From Akkermansia muciniphila (GTDB lineage Bacteria > Verrucomicrobiota > Verrucomicrobiia > Limisphaerales > SIBE01), in the NCBI GenBank assembly GCA_945861765.1, contig CAMAWP010000025.1, forward strand, positions 1 to 37,779: 37,779 bases of DNA, in the 5' to 3' direction. Below are positions 8,317 through 17,865 of the stretch, piece after piece. The notes beneath the pieces are model-generated. The model did no database searches and was not told the origin of the DNA. It saw nothing but the letters and a program-made list of their open reading frames with translations. The number at the start of each line of letters is the position of its first letter. Within the stretch, counting starts at the first letter, position 1. Both the position numbers and the translations under genes were made by a program.

Positions 8317-8517
8317 AGGGAATATCTGTGGCAGCAATCGTTCGCACGGTCAAGCCGGATGGTGCGCTTGATTCTGAACTTCTGAACTGGTCTTCATGTC
8401 TGAACTCGATCAAGCTCAGCCCATCATCAAGTCCATTGAAAGAGCACGATTTGGATCCTGACACAACTTATGAACGAAGAATATTTCCATGAAGTTCGCC
8501 CTGTCGCTGGCCATTTA

Positions 8518-9226
8518 CTAGTGCAGTATCTCTGAAGAGTCTTTATTAACTGATTGCTGGTGTGCCAAGGCTTCGCGGGCGCGCTTGATCTTCGCCGGAA
8601 CGGTTTTCCCGTCGGCTTTCCACTCATAGCGCGTTGGTTTTAGATTGCGCTCAGCCAGATACTCCGAAATGGCTGCCGCCAGCTCGCCCACACTCCCAAA
8701 GCTTCCCGGCAAGACCACATCCTCGCTCAAATCCCGGAAGAATCGCTCCACCAGATTCATCCACGAGGCGGAGGTCGGAGTAAAGTGCAGATGAAACCGA
8801 GGACGTTTGGCCAGCCAAGCCCTGACGCGGGGATGTTTGTGGGTGGCGTAATTATCCAGGATGAGATGAATCTCCACTCCCTCGGGGACTTCAGCTTCGA
8901 TTTTCCGCAGAAACTTTAGCCATTCCTGGTGCCGGTGACGCGAGGCGCGCTCAGCAATGATCTTTCCGTTCAGGTAGTTCATTGCCGCAAACAGCGTGAT
9001 GGTGCCGTGGCGGAAATAATCGTGGGTGCGCGTGCAGATGGCTCCCTGCTTCAGGGGCAATCTCGGTTGACCTTGTTCTAAGGGTTGGCACTGGCTCATT
9101 TCTTCACAGCAGAGCACCACCGCCTGTGTGGGTGGATCCAGATAAAGGCCGATCACATCTCAGAACTTCGCTTCAAACTTAGGATCGTTGGAAAGCTTGA
9201 ACGTGCGGGTCAGGTGCGGCTCAGGG
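8518..9226 (-). pseudogene. IS630-family transposase remnant
   Basis: The minus strand encodes the C-terminal two thirds of an IS630-type DDE transposase. A 212-aa open piece (8518-9156) keeps THDYFRHGTITLFAA, the second catalytic region LILDNYATHKHPRV and the third FTPTSASWMNLVERFF. Homology continues upstream in the same frame as PHLTRTFKLSNDPKF but is cut by a TGA at 9160-9162. The N-terminal helix-turn-helix part is absent. The first catalytic Asp, usually in a DEKSQ motif, is Glu here (EEMSQ). Nonsense codon, truncation and the altered catalytic residue together make this a dead element. No terminal inverted repeats were identified. Confidence 0.88.
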
Positions 9227-9330
9227 GAGATTCATGAAGGCGCAGTTAACACAAGAGTACGAGGGTGTGCTCGGTTCGGCGTTGAATCGCGAACTTCGAA
9301 ATCTGAGATTCCACAACCTCTGTTGCTTCT

Positions 9331-10839
9331 ATGACGTTCTATTCAATTCTTCGCAGCAGCTTGCTCCTTGCGCTCAGGTGCGCGTCCCCCTCGGCCAATG
9401 CCCATGACGAACCTGATGCACCGCGGCGTCCCGTGCCGGAGAAAGAAGTTCACCGGCCGAGCGCGCGGCCCGACCGCATCGTGCTCATGTGGACGGACGA
9501 CCCGGCAGTTTCCCAGGCCGTCACGTGGCGGACCGATGTGTCGGTCACACACGCCCTGGCCCAGATTGGTCTGGCGATCGACAAAGCGCAGGTTTCGACC
9601 CGCGAGGTCGAGGCGTGCACGACCGTCCTGGAGACGGATCTCGGCGCGGCGCATTGTCACACGGTCGAATTCCGAGACCTGGAACCAGGCGTCTTTTATG
9701 CCTACCGTGTCGGCGACTCGTTCAATTGGAGCGAGTGGTTCCATTTTCGCACGGCCCGCAGCGAACCGGCGCCGTTTACGTTCCTATACTTTGGCGACGC
9801 CCAGAACGATATCCGCACCCATTGGTCGCGCGTAGTGCGCGAAGCCTTCCGCGAGGCTCCGCGGGCGGCGTTCACACTGCACACAGGCGATCTGATCAAT
9901 CGAGCCCAGCGTGACGCCGAATGGGGCGAGTGGTTTGGTGCGCCAGCATGGGTTAACGCCACCATTCCCGTCGTCACCACTCCGGGAAATCAGGAGTACT
10001 TCAATTTGGGCGCTGGACCGGAAAACGAACGCATCTTGGAAACGAAGACCAACGGCGCGATCAAGGTCAAGGTCGAGTTGGTGAACGAGCGCAATGCCGC
10101 CGACAAGGTAACTGGTTACCGCGTCAAGGCAACACACGCGGATGGACGGACGGCGAACACTTCGTTTGATGCCGAGGGACACTTTAGGAGTGTGGATGCC
10201 GGCTTTACCGGACTTACCGGCTATACCTTGGCCGATTTGATCGAGCGCACCGCGGAAAACCAGCCCTTGCGCGATCGGATTGCCGTTCCTGGCGTGCGCA
10301 CCCTCAGCCGGCATTGGCGGCCGCAATTTGCGTTGCCGGGCCAGGGCCCGCGCGGCCTCGAGGAAAGCGTCTATTATTTCGATTACCAAGGAACGCGGAT
10401 CATTTCGCTGAACTCCAACGAACAACAGGAAACGCAGGGGGCCTGGCTGCGCGGCGTGCTGGTCCGAAACCCGCAGCGCTGGACGATCATCACGTTCCAT
10501 CATCCGATCTTCTCCCCGGCCAAGAAGCGGGACAATCCGCAATTGCGCGAGCAGTGGAAGGCGGTGTTTGACGAATTCAAGGTGGACCTCGTTCTGACGG
10601 GCCACGACCACACCTACGCCCGGAGCGGCGATATGTCGGGCCAGATGCGCGTCGGCACGGCGAACGTGCCCAAGGGCTACAATCAAGTCTATGATCCAAA
10701 GATCGGGACGGTGTACGTGGTATCGGTGAGTGGGCCGAAAATGTACGACCTTTCGAACGACTCATGGGCCGTTCGCACCGCCGAAGACACTCAGCTTTTT
10801 CAGGTGATCAGCATTGACGGCGACAGCCTGCATTTCTAA
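9331..10839 (+). CDS. purple-acid-phosphatase-like metallophosphoesterase, C-terminally interrupted
   Basis: 502 aa with an N-terminal secretion-like sequence, a fibronectin-III-like domain (RIVLMWTDDPAVSQAVTWRTD, residues about 49-140) and a calcineurin-like phosphoesterase domain. Metal-binding motifs are GDAQ (155-158), GDLIN (186-190), FHHP and GHDHTYAR. The usual GNHE motif reads GNQE, with Q221 in place of the His. A secreted phosphomonoesterase or phosphodiesterase role is expected from the family. The reading frame stops at TAA 10837-10839, but a recognisable C-terminal tail continues in the same frame (next entry). No good ribosome binding site is visible. The gene may be a recent pseudogene. 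Confidence 0.8.
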   Translation: MTFYSILRSSLLLALRCASPSANAHDEPDAPRRPVPEKEVHRPSARPDRIVLMWTDDPAVSQAVTWRTDVSVTHALAQIGLAIDKAQVSTREVEACTTVLETDLGAAHCHTVEFRDLEPGVFYAYRVGDSFNWSEWFHFRTARSEPAPFTFLYFGDAQNDIRTHWSRVVREAFREAPRAAFTLHTGDLINRAQRDAEWGEWFGAPAWVNATIPVVTTPGNQEYFNLGAGPENERILETKTNGAIKVKVELVNERNAADKVTGYRVKATHADGRTANTSFDAEGHFRSVDAGFTGLTGYTLADLIERTAENQPLRDRIAVPGVRTLSRHWRPQFALPGQGPRGLEESVYYFDYQGTRIISLNSNEQQETQGAWLRGVLVRNPQRWTIITFHHPIFSPAKKRDNPQLREQWKAVFDEFKVDLVLTGHDHTYARSGDMSGQMRVGTANVPKGYNQVYDPKIGTVYVVSVSGPKMYDLSNDSWAVRTAEDTQLFQVISIDGDSLHF

Positions 10840-10953
10840 GCCCGCACCGCTACGAATCAACTCTAGGATGCTTTTACTTTGAAGAAGCGGAAAGGCGATG
10901 CCAACCAACTCATCGAAGCGTTGCCGCGAGAAAATCGCCGGCCAACCAGTTGA
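10840..10953 (+). pseudogene. stranded C-terminal tail of the phosphatase gene
   Basis: Reading on in the frame of the upstream gene gives ARTATNQL, then TAG at 10864-10866, then DAFTLKKRKGDANQLIEALP and a final TGA at 10951-10953. This fits the tail expected for the family, roughly (E)ARTATGEL(Y)DAFTLKKRKG, with TAA replacing a Glu codon and TAG replacing a Tyr codon. The frame remains intact apart from the two stops, which points to point mutations rather than chance. Confidence 0.7.
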
Positions 10954-11279
10954 ACCTGTCCCGAGGCAGCGGCAGTCTTACTTGGGTTCCCGGCCGAGCC
11001 GGACTATGAATGCCAGTCCCGAGCTTTCAGAACGCATCCGCGGATACATGCCCGTTCGCTTCGGCTTCTCAGAAGTCAACTTTGCTAGTGCGATTCCTTA
11101 AAGATCTGATGTCACGCGATGTCACGGAGATGTTACCAGCCTGAGTTTTAATCGTAGCGTCTCTTGGGGATCCTTAGACCCGGACAACCGCCACAACCCG
11201 CGCAGTTATCCTTGGAGTATTCACATTTCTGCGTGAAATCCCCATCAACTGAGTGAACCAATTTTACTTATTAATTGAT
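10954..11279. other. intergenic stretch without recognised genes
   Basis: About 325 bp between the phosphatase tail and the HAD gene. A 67-aa frame at 10898-11101 is mostly a shadow of the tail. A short direct repeat GATGTCACG occurs twice near 11108-11125. No terminator, RNA gene or clear promoter was recognised. Confidence 0.4.
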
Positions 11280-12203
11280 ATGAAAACAGGCTACTTGATC
11301 GACATGGACGGTGTCATTTACCGGGAGAACCAATTAATTTCTGGCGCTGCCGAGTTCGTCGAAGCCATGAACGCCACCGGCACGCCGTTTCTCTTCCTGA
11401 CCAACAACTCAGCGCCGACACCAGAAGACTTGGCCGTGCGGATGAAGCACCTTGGGATTCCTGGCCTTTCCGCCCGGCATTTCTACACCTCCGCGCTCAA
11501 TACGGCTGACTTCTTGAGTGAGACCCATCCGAACTGCACGGCGTATGTGCTCGGCGAAGGCGGCCTGTTAACAGCTTTGCATGAACGTAAAATTCACAAC
11601 GATGCCATCAGCCCAAGTTACGTTGTCGTTGGCGAGGGTTCAATCTCCGCAGAGAAACTCACGAAGGCTCATGAGTGGATCGAACGCGGTGCGCGCTTGC
11701 TCGCGACCAATCCGGACAACTGGTGTCCCGTCTCGAGCGAAAAGACCCGCCCGGGTGCAGGCGCGGCAGCAGCCTACCTCGAAGCGAGCACCGGTCGGCG
11801 CGCCTATTACCTGGGCAAACCGAACGGATACATGTTCCACCGCGCCCGTGTCAAACTCGCGGAACTCGCCCGCAGAGAGCCGGAAAATGTCGTAATGATT
11901 GGGGACACCATGGAAACCGACATCCGCGGCGCGGTCGAGGTTGGAATGCGCTCGTTCCTGGTTTTAAGCGGCTCTACACGATTAGAAGACGTCGGCGACT
12001 ACGTCTATCAGCCGACGCGAATTTTGGAGAGTGTCGCCGACCTCACGGAGGAGGTAAAAACCGGTGAGACCTCAGACCATCTCACGAGCTCTGCCGTCGC
12101 GAGCAGTGGTTCTTATGCAGCGAAGTCCGGTTACAGGCATCAAACAGATCACCTCGCCTTCCACAAACCACGCCCTCGTCCGGCGATGACCAAGCAGCTC
12201 TGA
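11280..12203 (+). CDS. NagD-like HAD-superfamily phosphatase
   Basis: 307 aa from the ATG at 11280, chosen because MKTGYLIDMDGVIYR is the canonical family start (an upstream GTG at 11253 adds nine residues). HAD motifs: I DMDGV; II FLTNNS; III the Lys in YLGKPNGYMF; IV MIGDTMETDIRGAVEVGM. The C2-type cap lies between II and III. The family includes NagD (UMP/GMP phosphatase) and 4-nitrophenylphosphatase-like enzymes. The recognised domain ends near SVADLTEEV; about 45 further residues, Ser/His-rich, have no counterpart I know and may result from loss of the original stop. Confidence 0.9.
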   Translation: MKTGYLIDMDGVIYRENQLISGAAEFVEAMNATGTPFLFLTNNSAPTPEDLAVRMKHLGIPGLSARHFYTSALNTADFLSETHPNCTAYVLGEGGLLTALHERKIHNDAISPSYVVVGEGSISAEKLTKAHEWIERGARLLATNPDNWCPVSSEKTRPGAGAAAAYLEASTGRRAYYLGKPNGYMFHRARVKLAELARREPENVVMIGDTMETDIRGAVEVGMRSFLVLSGSTRLEDVGDYVYQPTRILESVADLTEEVKTGETSDHLTSSAVASSGSYAAKSGYRHQTDHLAFHKPRPRPAMTKQL

Positions 12204-12442
12204 GCCGAAGCGCCGAACGATGCCCGGGTTTTCGTCCGACCGGCAGCAACGGTGTGGATTTCCGCTCTTCGGAAAATTCGACCGATTGAGGCACGCCTCA
12301 AACTCGCGATCGACGTGGGAACGGCGGAGTGAACCTTTCATTGCTGGACAAACAGATATTTTTCGGAATTGTCACTAAACCTCCACGACTTCGCCTTATG
12401 GCGAGTCCACAATTAGCGCGCTAACGAAAGGAAAACTTAACT

Positions 12443-15400
12443 ATGAAAATTCGAATGAAAATGCTCCCTGCAATTCTCCTGGCGGCCAGCTTGATCTGGA
12501 AGGCGGAGGCCGCAACCAACAACTCCGGACAGCCGCCCGCGTTCATCATGATTGATGTCTGCTCGAACGGCCTGGGCGATCCCGACGGCAGTTTCGACGC
12601 GCCACGTTTCCAACCCGATGTCTTCGATATTGGATTGGACATCGGCGCGGACGGCACCATCGACCGCTGGCTCTCGAAAGAACCGGCGATGTGGTTCGGC
12701 GGTGGCAATAGCGATCAGATCAACCACGCCGCCTGGCGCCGCTTCTATTTCTTCCAACTCGATGAACACACCGGCAAGCAGATGCGCTTGCGCATCGTGG
12801 ATCGGAGCGCCGAATACTACATCGCCATCAACACCATCCGGGTGAACGGAGCGGACGGAAAGGTGGTGCCCAATCCCATTCGCAACGGCTTCTTCGAAGC
12901 CGCCAACGCCTTGGAGGGATGGACGGTCAAAGAAACTTCCGTGGCAGATCCGGCAAAGCTGATCGTCAGTGATCCGACCGGAAAGTACGTGTCCTACGGC
13001 GCGAAATTCTTGTCCACGATGACCAATCCAGAGTCGGGGGACTTCTCAGAAAAGGCCGTGCTGGAATCCGACACATTTACGCTGACGCCGGTGACAAGCT
13101 TCATCTACGGAAACGTTTCGGGCGGTGGGTCTGAATTCGTCAACCTGCCGGGAGCCAACGGCAGCGACAACAAGTCCGGAGTTTACCTCGACCTTGGAAC
13201 GGCGGCGCAAGATCCGAACGGCCAGTACGATCCAGGCAGTGACGTTGCTTTGGAAGGCTTCTGGGGTGGCGCCGCTGGCGGAGGCGCCAACGATTTCGGA
13301 TCAATTTTCATCAACACCAGCGGTCTCGAGGGACGCCGCGCGCAAATCGTCGGTTTCGACGATTCGACGCTTTACCACGTCACGCTGGACGCCTTTCGTG
13401 CCAATTGGGATTGGGAGGAAAAGATCCTGCGCAATGGCGGATTCGATGAAGGCATTCCGACACCGCAGAGTCATCCAAACGCCACGACATGGTTCGACGA
13501 AGTCGGAAATGCCTTGAAGGCTTCGGACCATCCCAGCGGGGCCGTCCCGGGGTGGAAAGTAAATCGCAAAGCTAATGCGACGGGCAACGCCTGGTTCTTC
13601 GATGGCAACGCCCGCAAGGATCACATGTCGGGCCGGACCTTTGTCGGAACCGGCGGAGGGGACCTGACAGGCACGGGTGTTGAAATTCGTTCCGACGTCT
13701 TCGTCATTCAGGCGATTCCAAACGCGACAGAAAATGTCTTCGTTCAATTTGCTTCAGCACAAGGGACGGATCGCACTCGTTATCAAGCCGACGGAAGCGA
13801 CATCGCCTTTGGGCGCGTTGAGTTGATCATTGATGTCAACGGCAACGGGCAATTCGGTGACGCAAGTGACTTCCGATATGTGCAGCGAAACCAAGCCATG
13901 GCGCCCAATCAGAGCAACAGCGGCCGCGATCTTTGGCATCATCCTGAATACCGGTGGTACATTCGACCGGAACACCAAGGCCTCAAGGCGGTCTTCCGCG
14001 CCGAGGATCATTACGGGACCTTCAAGGCGAGCTGGGGATGGCTTTGCATCGATGACCTGTTTGTGTGGGATGGAAAAACCGCACAGCTCGCGTTTCCCAA
14101 CAGCGACTTTGAAAAAGGGACATTGGAAAATTGGACCGCTGAGATTTCCGTTGGTTCAGGTTTCGACACATGGCTCTCGGGTTCCAAGAAGGCCCTGGAC
14201 GCGGGAAAAGTTCAGCACAGCACGATGAATAACCGCAGTGTCGATATTGATGGAGACTATGCAGCCGACACCGCGGCTCGCGAAACCGGAGGCGGAGACA
14301 ATGGCATGGGCGTGCTGACGTCGATGGCGTTCACGTTGCCCAAGCTGGCTTCCACCGGCACACCAGGCGGCAGCACTGGGCAGCCAGGAACTGGCTCTGG
14401 GCCAAAGCTCTTCTTCGAAAACTTTGAAGGTCTAGCGCTTGGACGCAATCTCGATGAGGCTCTCGTGGGCGAGAAAGTGTGGACCAAGAAGGCACCTGCG
14501 GGCTGGTTGGCCGACGACTCGGGCGTTCCGGGCGTGGGCGATAAAGCGCAGGACGGCGTGACGGAGTGGGCCGGCTGGAGTTTTGCTGACAAAAGCTGGT
14601 GGACTCGCACGGCCGGTGATCAACGCCGCTCTGAGTTTCTCTTCGGTCAAGGGGCCGTGATGATTGCGGATCCGGACGAATGGGATGACGCCGGCCACAA
14701 GCAAGGGCTTTTCAATACTTACGTCAGCACACCTCCGATCAACGTTACAGGCCAGGCCGTCAACTCGCTGGTCCTGGCTTTCGATTCCTCCTGGCGACCG
14801 GAAGCTTTCGACGACGGAGCGCCCAGCTTTCCGGTGGGACCGGATGGGGAAAAGACCAATAACCAGACCGGCGTCATCACAGTGTCATTTGACGGCGCTC
14901 GACCGATCGAGGTCCTTCGGTGGGACTCGGATTCCAGCAGCCCTACATATCACGCGGACGGAGACTTTATCAACGAGGCGGTTTTAGTCCCGATCGCGAA
15001 CAGCGCGAACGCCAAGAGCATGGTGGTGAAGTTTGGAATGGAAAAGGCCGCCAACGATTGGTGGTGGGCAGTGGACAACATCGCCATCGGCGTGCCCCCG
15101 TTGGTCACCGGCATCGCCGCTGACGGAGTCAGCTTTTCACTGCGCATTTCCGAGGCCCTGAACAAGAAGGTGGACGAAGCCAAAGGCATCACCATGGAAC
15201 TCGATGGCAAAGCGGTCACGGGTGCGCAAGTGACACGGGACGGTGAACGGATCATGGTGAAATATACGCAAGCGCCCGAAGTCTTCCCGCCGTCTTCCCG
15301 TCACGAGGTCAAGGTCAAATTCACAACCGCCGAGGGCAAGCAAGTGCAAGACACGGCGGAATTTGTCGCGCCGAGCTACACCACGATCAGCGCCACGCCG

Positions 15401-16486
15401 TTGAGCGCCACAGCCACTATCACGGACACGGACTGGCTCACGGTCGATCAGGCCAAGGGAGTGCAACTCGAGTTGGATGGCAAGGCCGTGGCGGCTGCTT
15501 CAGTTGCGCGATCGGACAAACAAGTGCTCGTGCGGTATGCCCAGGCAGATATCTTCGAGTCGAATTCAAAGCACACGCTGAAGCTCACCTTCACTACGGC
15601 GACGGGCAAGCAAATCGTGGACTCGGTGGAGTTCGCCGCGCCGGAATTTACCACGGTGCCGGCGGCGCTGGGAACCGCTCCCGGAACGGGCTCGCAGCCT
15701 GGATTGCGCTGGCGCACTCACCAGTTGGACGCGGCGCGGGGCAACGCGATTGCGCTGGCTGAGCAGCAGTTGGCCGGCAAGCTGGGACCAAGCGTTCACG
15801 ATGCAGGCGCACAAGGAACCGACGGGGTCTTCGCAATTGACTATGTGAATTTCGACCAAGCCTCGGGCGAGGCCGGGAACTTCAAATCATCAGGCACGCC
15901 TCCGCAAAACATCGATGACCTGGCTATTCCAGGAATTCCGGGCATGGCGGGTGACAATAACGTTGCGGGCGAGGCCCGAACGTTTCTGGAGTTTCGCCAG
16001 GCGGGCTTATACACCATGGTCGTGAACAGTGATGATGGATTCCAGGTCTCCACAGGCACGACCAATAATCCAACGCAGTTGGTGCTCGGCCAGCTTGATG
16101 GGGGTCGCGGCGCAGCCGACAGTATCTTCTATTTCAAGGTGGAAAAACCGGGGGTCTATTTCCTGCGCCTGCTTTGGTTCGAGGGAACCGGTGGCGCGAG
16201 CGTCGAATGGTTCACAATCAACGCCGACGGCAGCCGGGCGCTGGTGAACGGCGCTCAACCCGGCGCTCTGAAAGCCTTCCGCGTCCGCACAGTGCCTGAA
16301 CCAGCCGCGCTGCCGCCTCCGGCCAAATCATCCATCGCCTTCCGCAACGGCAAGGTCGAGATTCAATTCACAGGAACGCTGAAGGCGTCCGCAACAGTCG
16401 TTGGACCGTATCAGCCTGTGTCCGGCGCCACTTCGCCTTATCAGGTGACGCCCACCGATTCAGCCAGATTCTTCATCGCTCAGTAG
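12443..16486 (+). CDS. large secreted multidomain protein
   Basis: 1347 aa with a signal peptide (MKMLPAILLAASLIWKAEA) and a clear Shine-Dalgarno (AAAGGA). Its N-terminal ~650 residues contain several jelly-roll-like segments following 'NGGFDEG... W' and 'NSDFEKGTLENWTAE' patterns, typical of CBM-like lectin domains. Near residues 890-1075 there are two similar ~90-aa immunoglobulin-like repeats containing ELDGKAVTGAQV and ELDGKAVAAASV. A PA14-like region follows (VVNSDDGFQVSTG, FYFKVEKPGVYFLRLLWFEG). The C-terminus (GTLKASATVVGPYQPVSGATSPY) is a short motif I associate with verrucomicrobial exported proteins. No enzyme active site is recognised. It has its own terminator. Confidence 0.8.
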   Translation: MKIRMKMLPAILLAASLIWKAEAATNNSGQPPAFIMIDVCSNGLGDPDGSFDAPRFQPDVFDIGLDIGADGTIDRWLSKEPAMWFGGGNSDQINHAAWRRFYFFQLDEHTGKQMRLRIVDRSAEYYIAINTIRVNGADGKVVPNPIRNGFFEAANALEGWTVKETSVADPAKLIVSDPTGKYVSYGAKFLSTMTNPESGDFSEKAVLESDTFTLTPVTSFIYGNVSGGGSEFVNLPGANGSDNKSGVYLDLGTAAQDPNGQYDPGSDVALEGFWGGAAGGGANDFGSIFINTSGLEGRRAQIVGFDDSTLYHVTLDAFRANWDWEEKILRNGGFDEGIPTPQSHPNATTWFDEVGNALKASDHPSGAVPGWKVNRKANATGNAWFFDGNARKDHMSGRTFVGTGGGDLTGTGVEIRSDVFVIQAIPNATENVFVQFASAQGTDRTRYQADGSDIAFGRVELIIDVNGNGQFGDASDFRYVQRNQAMAPNQSNSGRDLWHHPEYRWYIRPEHQGLKAVFRAEDHYGTFKASWGWLCIDDLFVWDGKTAQLAFPNSDFEKGTLENWTAEISVGSGFDTWLSGSKKALDAGKVQHSTMNNRSVDIDGDYAADTAARETGGGDNGMGVLTSMAFTLPKLASTGTPGGSTGQPGTGSGPKLFFENFEGLALGRNLDEALVGEKVWTKKAPAGWLADDSGVPGVGDKAQDGVTEWAGWSFADKSWWTRTAGDQRRSEFLFGQGAVMIADPDEWDDAGHKQGLFNTYVSTPPINVTGQAVNSLVLAFDSSWRPEAFDDGAPSFPVGPDGEKTNNQTGVITVSFDGARPIEVLRWDSDSSSPTYHADGDFINEAVLVPIANSANAKSMVVKFGMEKAANDWWWAVDNIAIGVPPLVTGIAADGVSFSLRISEALNKKVDEAKGITMELDGKAVTGAQVTRDGERIMVKYTQAPEVFPPSSRHEVKVKFTTAEGKQVQDTAEFVAPSYTTISATPLSATATITDTDWLTVDQAKGVQLELDGKAVAAASVARSDKQVLVRYAQADIFESNSKHTLKLTFTTATGKQIVDSVEFAAPEFTTVPAALGTAPGTGSQPGLRWRTHQLDAARGNAIALAEQQLAGKLGPSVHDAGAQGTDGVFAIDYVNFDQASGEAGNFKSSGTPPQNIDDLAIPGIPGMAGDNNVAGEARTFLEFRQAGLYTMVVNSDDGFQVSTGTTNNPTQLVLGQLDGGRGAADSIFYFKVEKPGVYFLRLLWFEGTGGASVEWFTINADGSRALVNGAQPGALKAFRVRTVPEPAALPPPAKSSIAFRNGKVEIQFTGTLKASATVVGPYQPVSGATSPYQVTPTDSARFFIAQ

Positions 16487-16508
16487 CTAGAGCGACGCCT
16501 TCGCCAGA

Positions 16509-16539
16509 AGAGACCGGACCTGTGGTCCGGTCTCTTTGC
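16509..16539 (+). terminator. terminator after the 1347-aa protein gene
   Basis: AGAGACCGGAC (16509-16519), loop CTGTG, GTCCGGTCTCT (16525-16535) form a perfect 11-bp stem about 20 bp after the stop codon, followed by a short T-rich tail. Confidence 0.75.
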
Positions 16540-16599
16540 TGACCCTGAGGGCAGTGCCGCAGTGTTATTCATTCAAGGGAGGTTGTTGTTTGGGAACTA

Positions 16600-16634
16600 A
16601 AAGAGGCCGGACGCACAATCCGGCCTCTTTCTTC
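16600..16634 (+). terminator. second GC-rich hairpin with T tail
   Basis: AAAGAGGCCGGA and TCCGGCCTCTTT form a long stem with a short loop, followed by CTTCT. It lies about 65 bp after the first terminator and about 75 bp before the next gene. Its stem closely resembles the hairpin at 31467-31496. It could be a back-up terminator or a repeated element. Confidence 0.6.
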
Positions 16635-16704
16635 ACTCCACAAGTTGACGCCATTTTCACAGCGCCGCAATCTCTTCGTCACGATGGTGGACTAGGCTGT
16701 CGTG

Positions 16705-17865
16705 ATGAAAATCAAAGCGTCTTTCTCCCCGCGGCCAACCGGCAAGGCCGCTTTCACCTTGATCGAACTGCTGGTCGTGATCGCCATCATCGCCATCCTC
16801 GCGGGCCTGCTTCTGCCAGCGTTGGGCCAGGCGAAGCTCAAGGCCCAGTCGATCAAATGTCTGAACAATCTCCGCCAGCTTGGTCTCTCGTGGGTCATGT
16901 ACGTTCACGACAATGACGACCGTCTTCCGCCGAACAACGGCAACTTGCCGGACGGATTCAACTCCGTGCGGGACCAGCATTACCCGCTTACGTGGGTGGC
17001 CGGATGGCTCGATCGCACACCGGTCTCGGATAACACCAATCAATTTTACCTGATGCGCCGCCATCTTTGGCCTTATCATCAGTCTGCCGCAATCTGGCGT
17101 TGTCCGGGCGATCGCAGCACGTCGCTGCACAATCGGACGGTTCTCCCTCGCGTTCGGAGCGTTTCCATGAGTAATTGGATGAACGGCACAAAACGCAGCG
17201 AATACAATCCGGGGAACAAGTTCACAATTTACACCAAGGCGTCGGAACTGGCCAATCTCGGCCCTTCGAAGATCTGGGTGCTCATTGATGAACGCGAGGA
17301 TAGCATCAACGACGGGTTCTTTCTCGTGGACATGATCGGGTATCCGAATCGTCCGGAGCAGAATTTCCTCTACGATGTGCCCGCCAGCTCTCATGGCGGT
17401 TCCGGCGCGTTGAACTTTGCCGACGGCCATTCGGAGCTCCGCCGCTGGGTCGATCCACGGACCCGCCCGAAGCTCACCGCAACCTCCTCCGCTCAACACC
17501 TCACCACACCGAACAACAAGGATGTCATCTGGCTGCAGGAACACAGCACCGCCGCCCGTTCATGGCTCGCGGCGATAAGCCGTCTCGGCGAGATGTTTCG
17601 CGTGACAGGTCCAGCGACCGTGGAACAAGCGCTGCTAACGGAGCGGATATTGCAGCCAACTAGCTCGCAGCGGCGTGCCGAGCGGATCTCCCAGTGGCGG
17701 ACGCTCCTTTCGCAGCCCCATCTCCTTGAGGAGCTTCACGACCCGATCAGGCCGGTCCGACTGGATGTAGTCGGCGCCCGCTTCCGCGGCGAGTCGCGCA
17801 TAGAACTCTGTGTCGGCTGTCTCCAGGCAGTTCACGAAGGCATGGCAGCCTCCGAGGTGGGCTGA
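16705..17865 (+). CDS. prepilin-like secreted protein (H-x9-DG type)
   Basis: 386 aa. The N-terminal type IV pilin-like signal [20 protein letters not shown] has Ala, not the usual Gly, before the Phe, with the conserved Glu5. The body is the PVC family with [19 protein letters not shown] and the C-terminal motif [21 protein letters not shown]. Family members normally end shortly after a DVIWLQ motif, which is here at about residue 275. The frame runs on for about 110 residues and overlaps the convergent GDPD gene by 231 bp. The extension therefore probably arose by loss of the original stop. A role as pseudopilin-like or surface protein is inferred; none of the family is well characterised. 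Confidence 0.8.
   Translation: MKIKASFSPRPTGKAAFTLIELLVVIAIIAILAGLLLPALGQAKLKAQSIKCLNNLRQLGLSWVMYVHDNDDRLPPNNGNLPDGFNSVRDQHYPLTWVAGWLDRTPVSDNTNQFYLMRRHLWPYHQSAAIWRCPGDRSTSLHNRTVLPRVRSVSMSNWMNGTKRSEYNPGNKFTIYTKASELANLGPSKIWVLIDEREDSINDGFFLVDMIGYPNRPEQNFLYDVPASSHGGSGALNFADGHSELRRWVDPRTRPKLTATSSAQHLTTPNNKDVIWLQEHSTAARSWLAAISRLGEMFRVTGPATVEQALLTERILQPTSSQRRAERISQWRTLLSQPHLLEELHDPIRPVRLDVVGARFRGESRIELCVGCLQAVHEGMAASEVG

Noticed and set aside
8500-9240. A complete insertion sequence with terminal inverted repeats
   Set aside because: I could not find matching ends, and the transposase is truncated and broken, so only the gene remnant is annotated.
9784-10686. A 300-aa minus-strand frame opposite the phosphatase
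   Set aside because: Phosphoesterase motifs are on the plus strand, and the opposite frame shows no domain.
12072-12341. An 89-aa minus-strand frame at the end of the HAD gene
   Set aside because: It contains no recognised motif and has no ribosome binding site. It could be a remnant but cannot be supported.
16657-17544. A 295-aa minus-strand frame opposite the prepilin-like gene
   Set aside because: It is the complement of a pilin-signal coding region (repeated DDGDHD-like antisense of the hydrophobic stretch).
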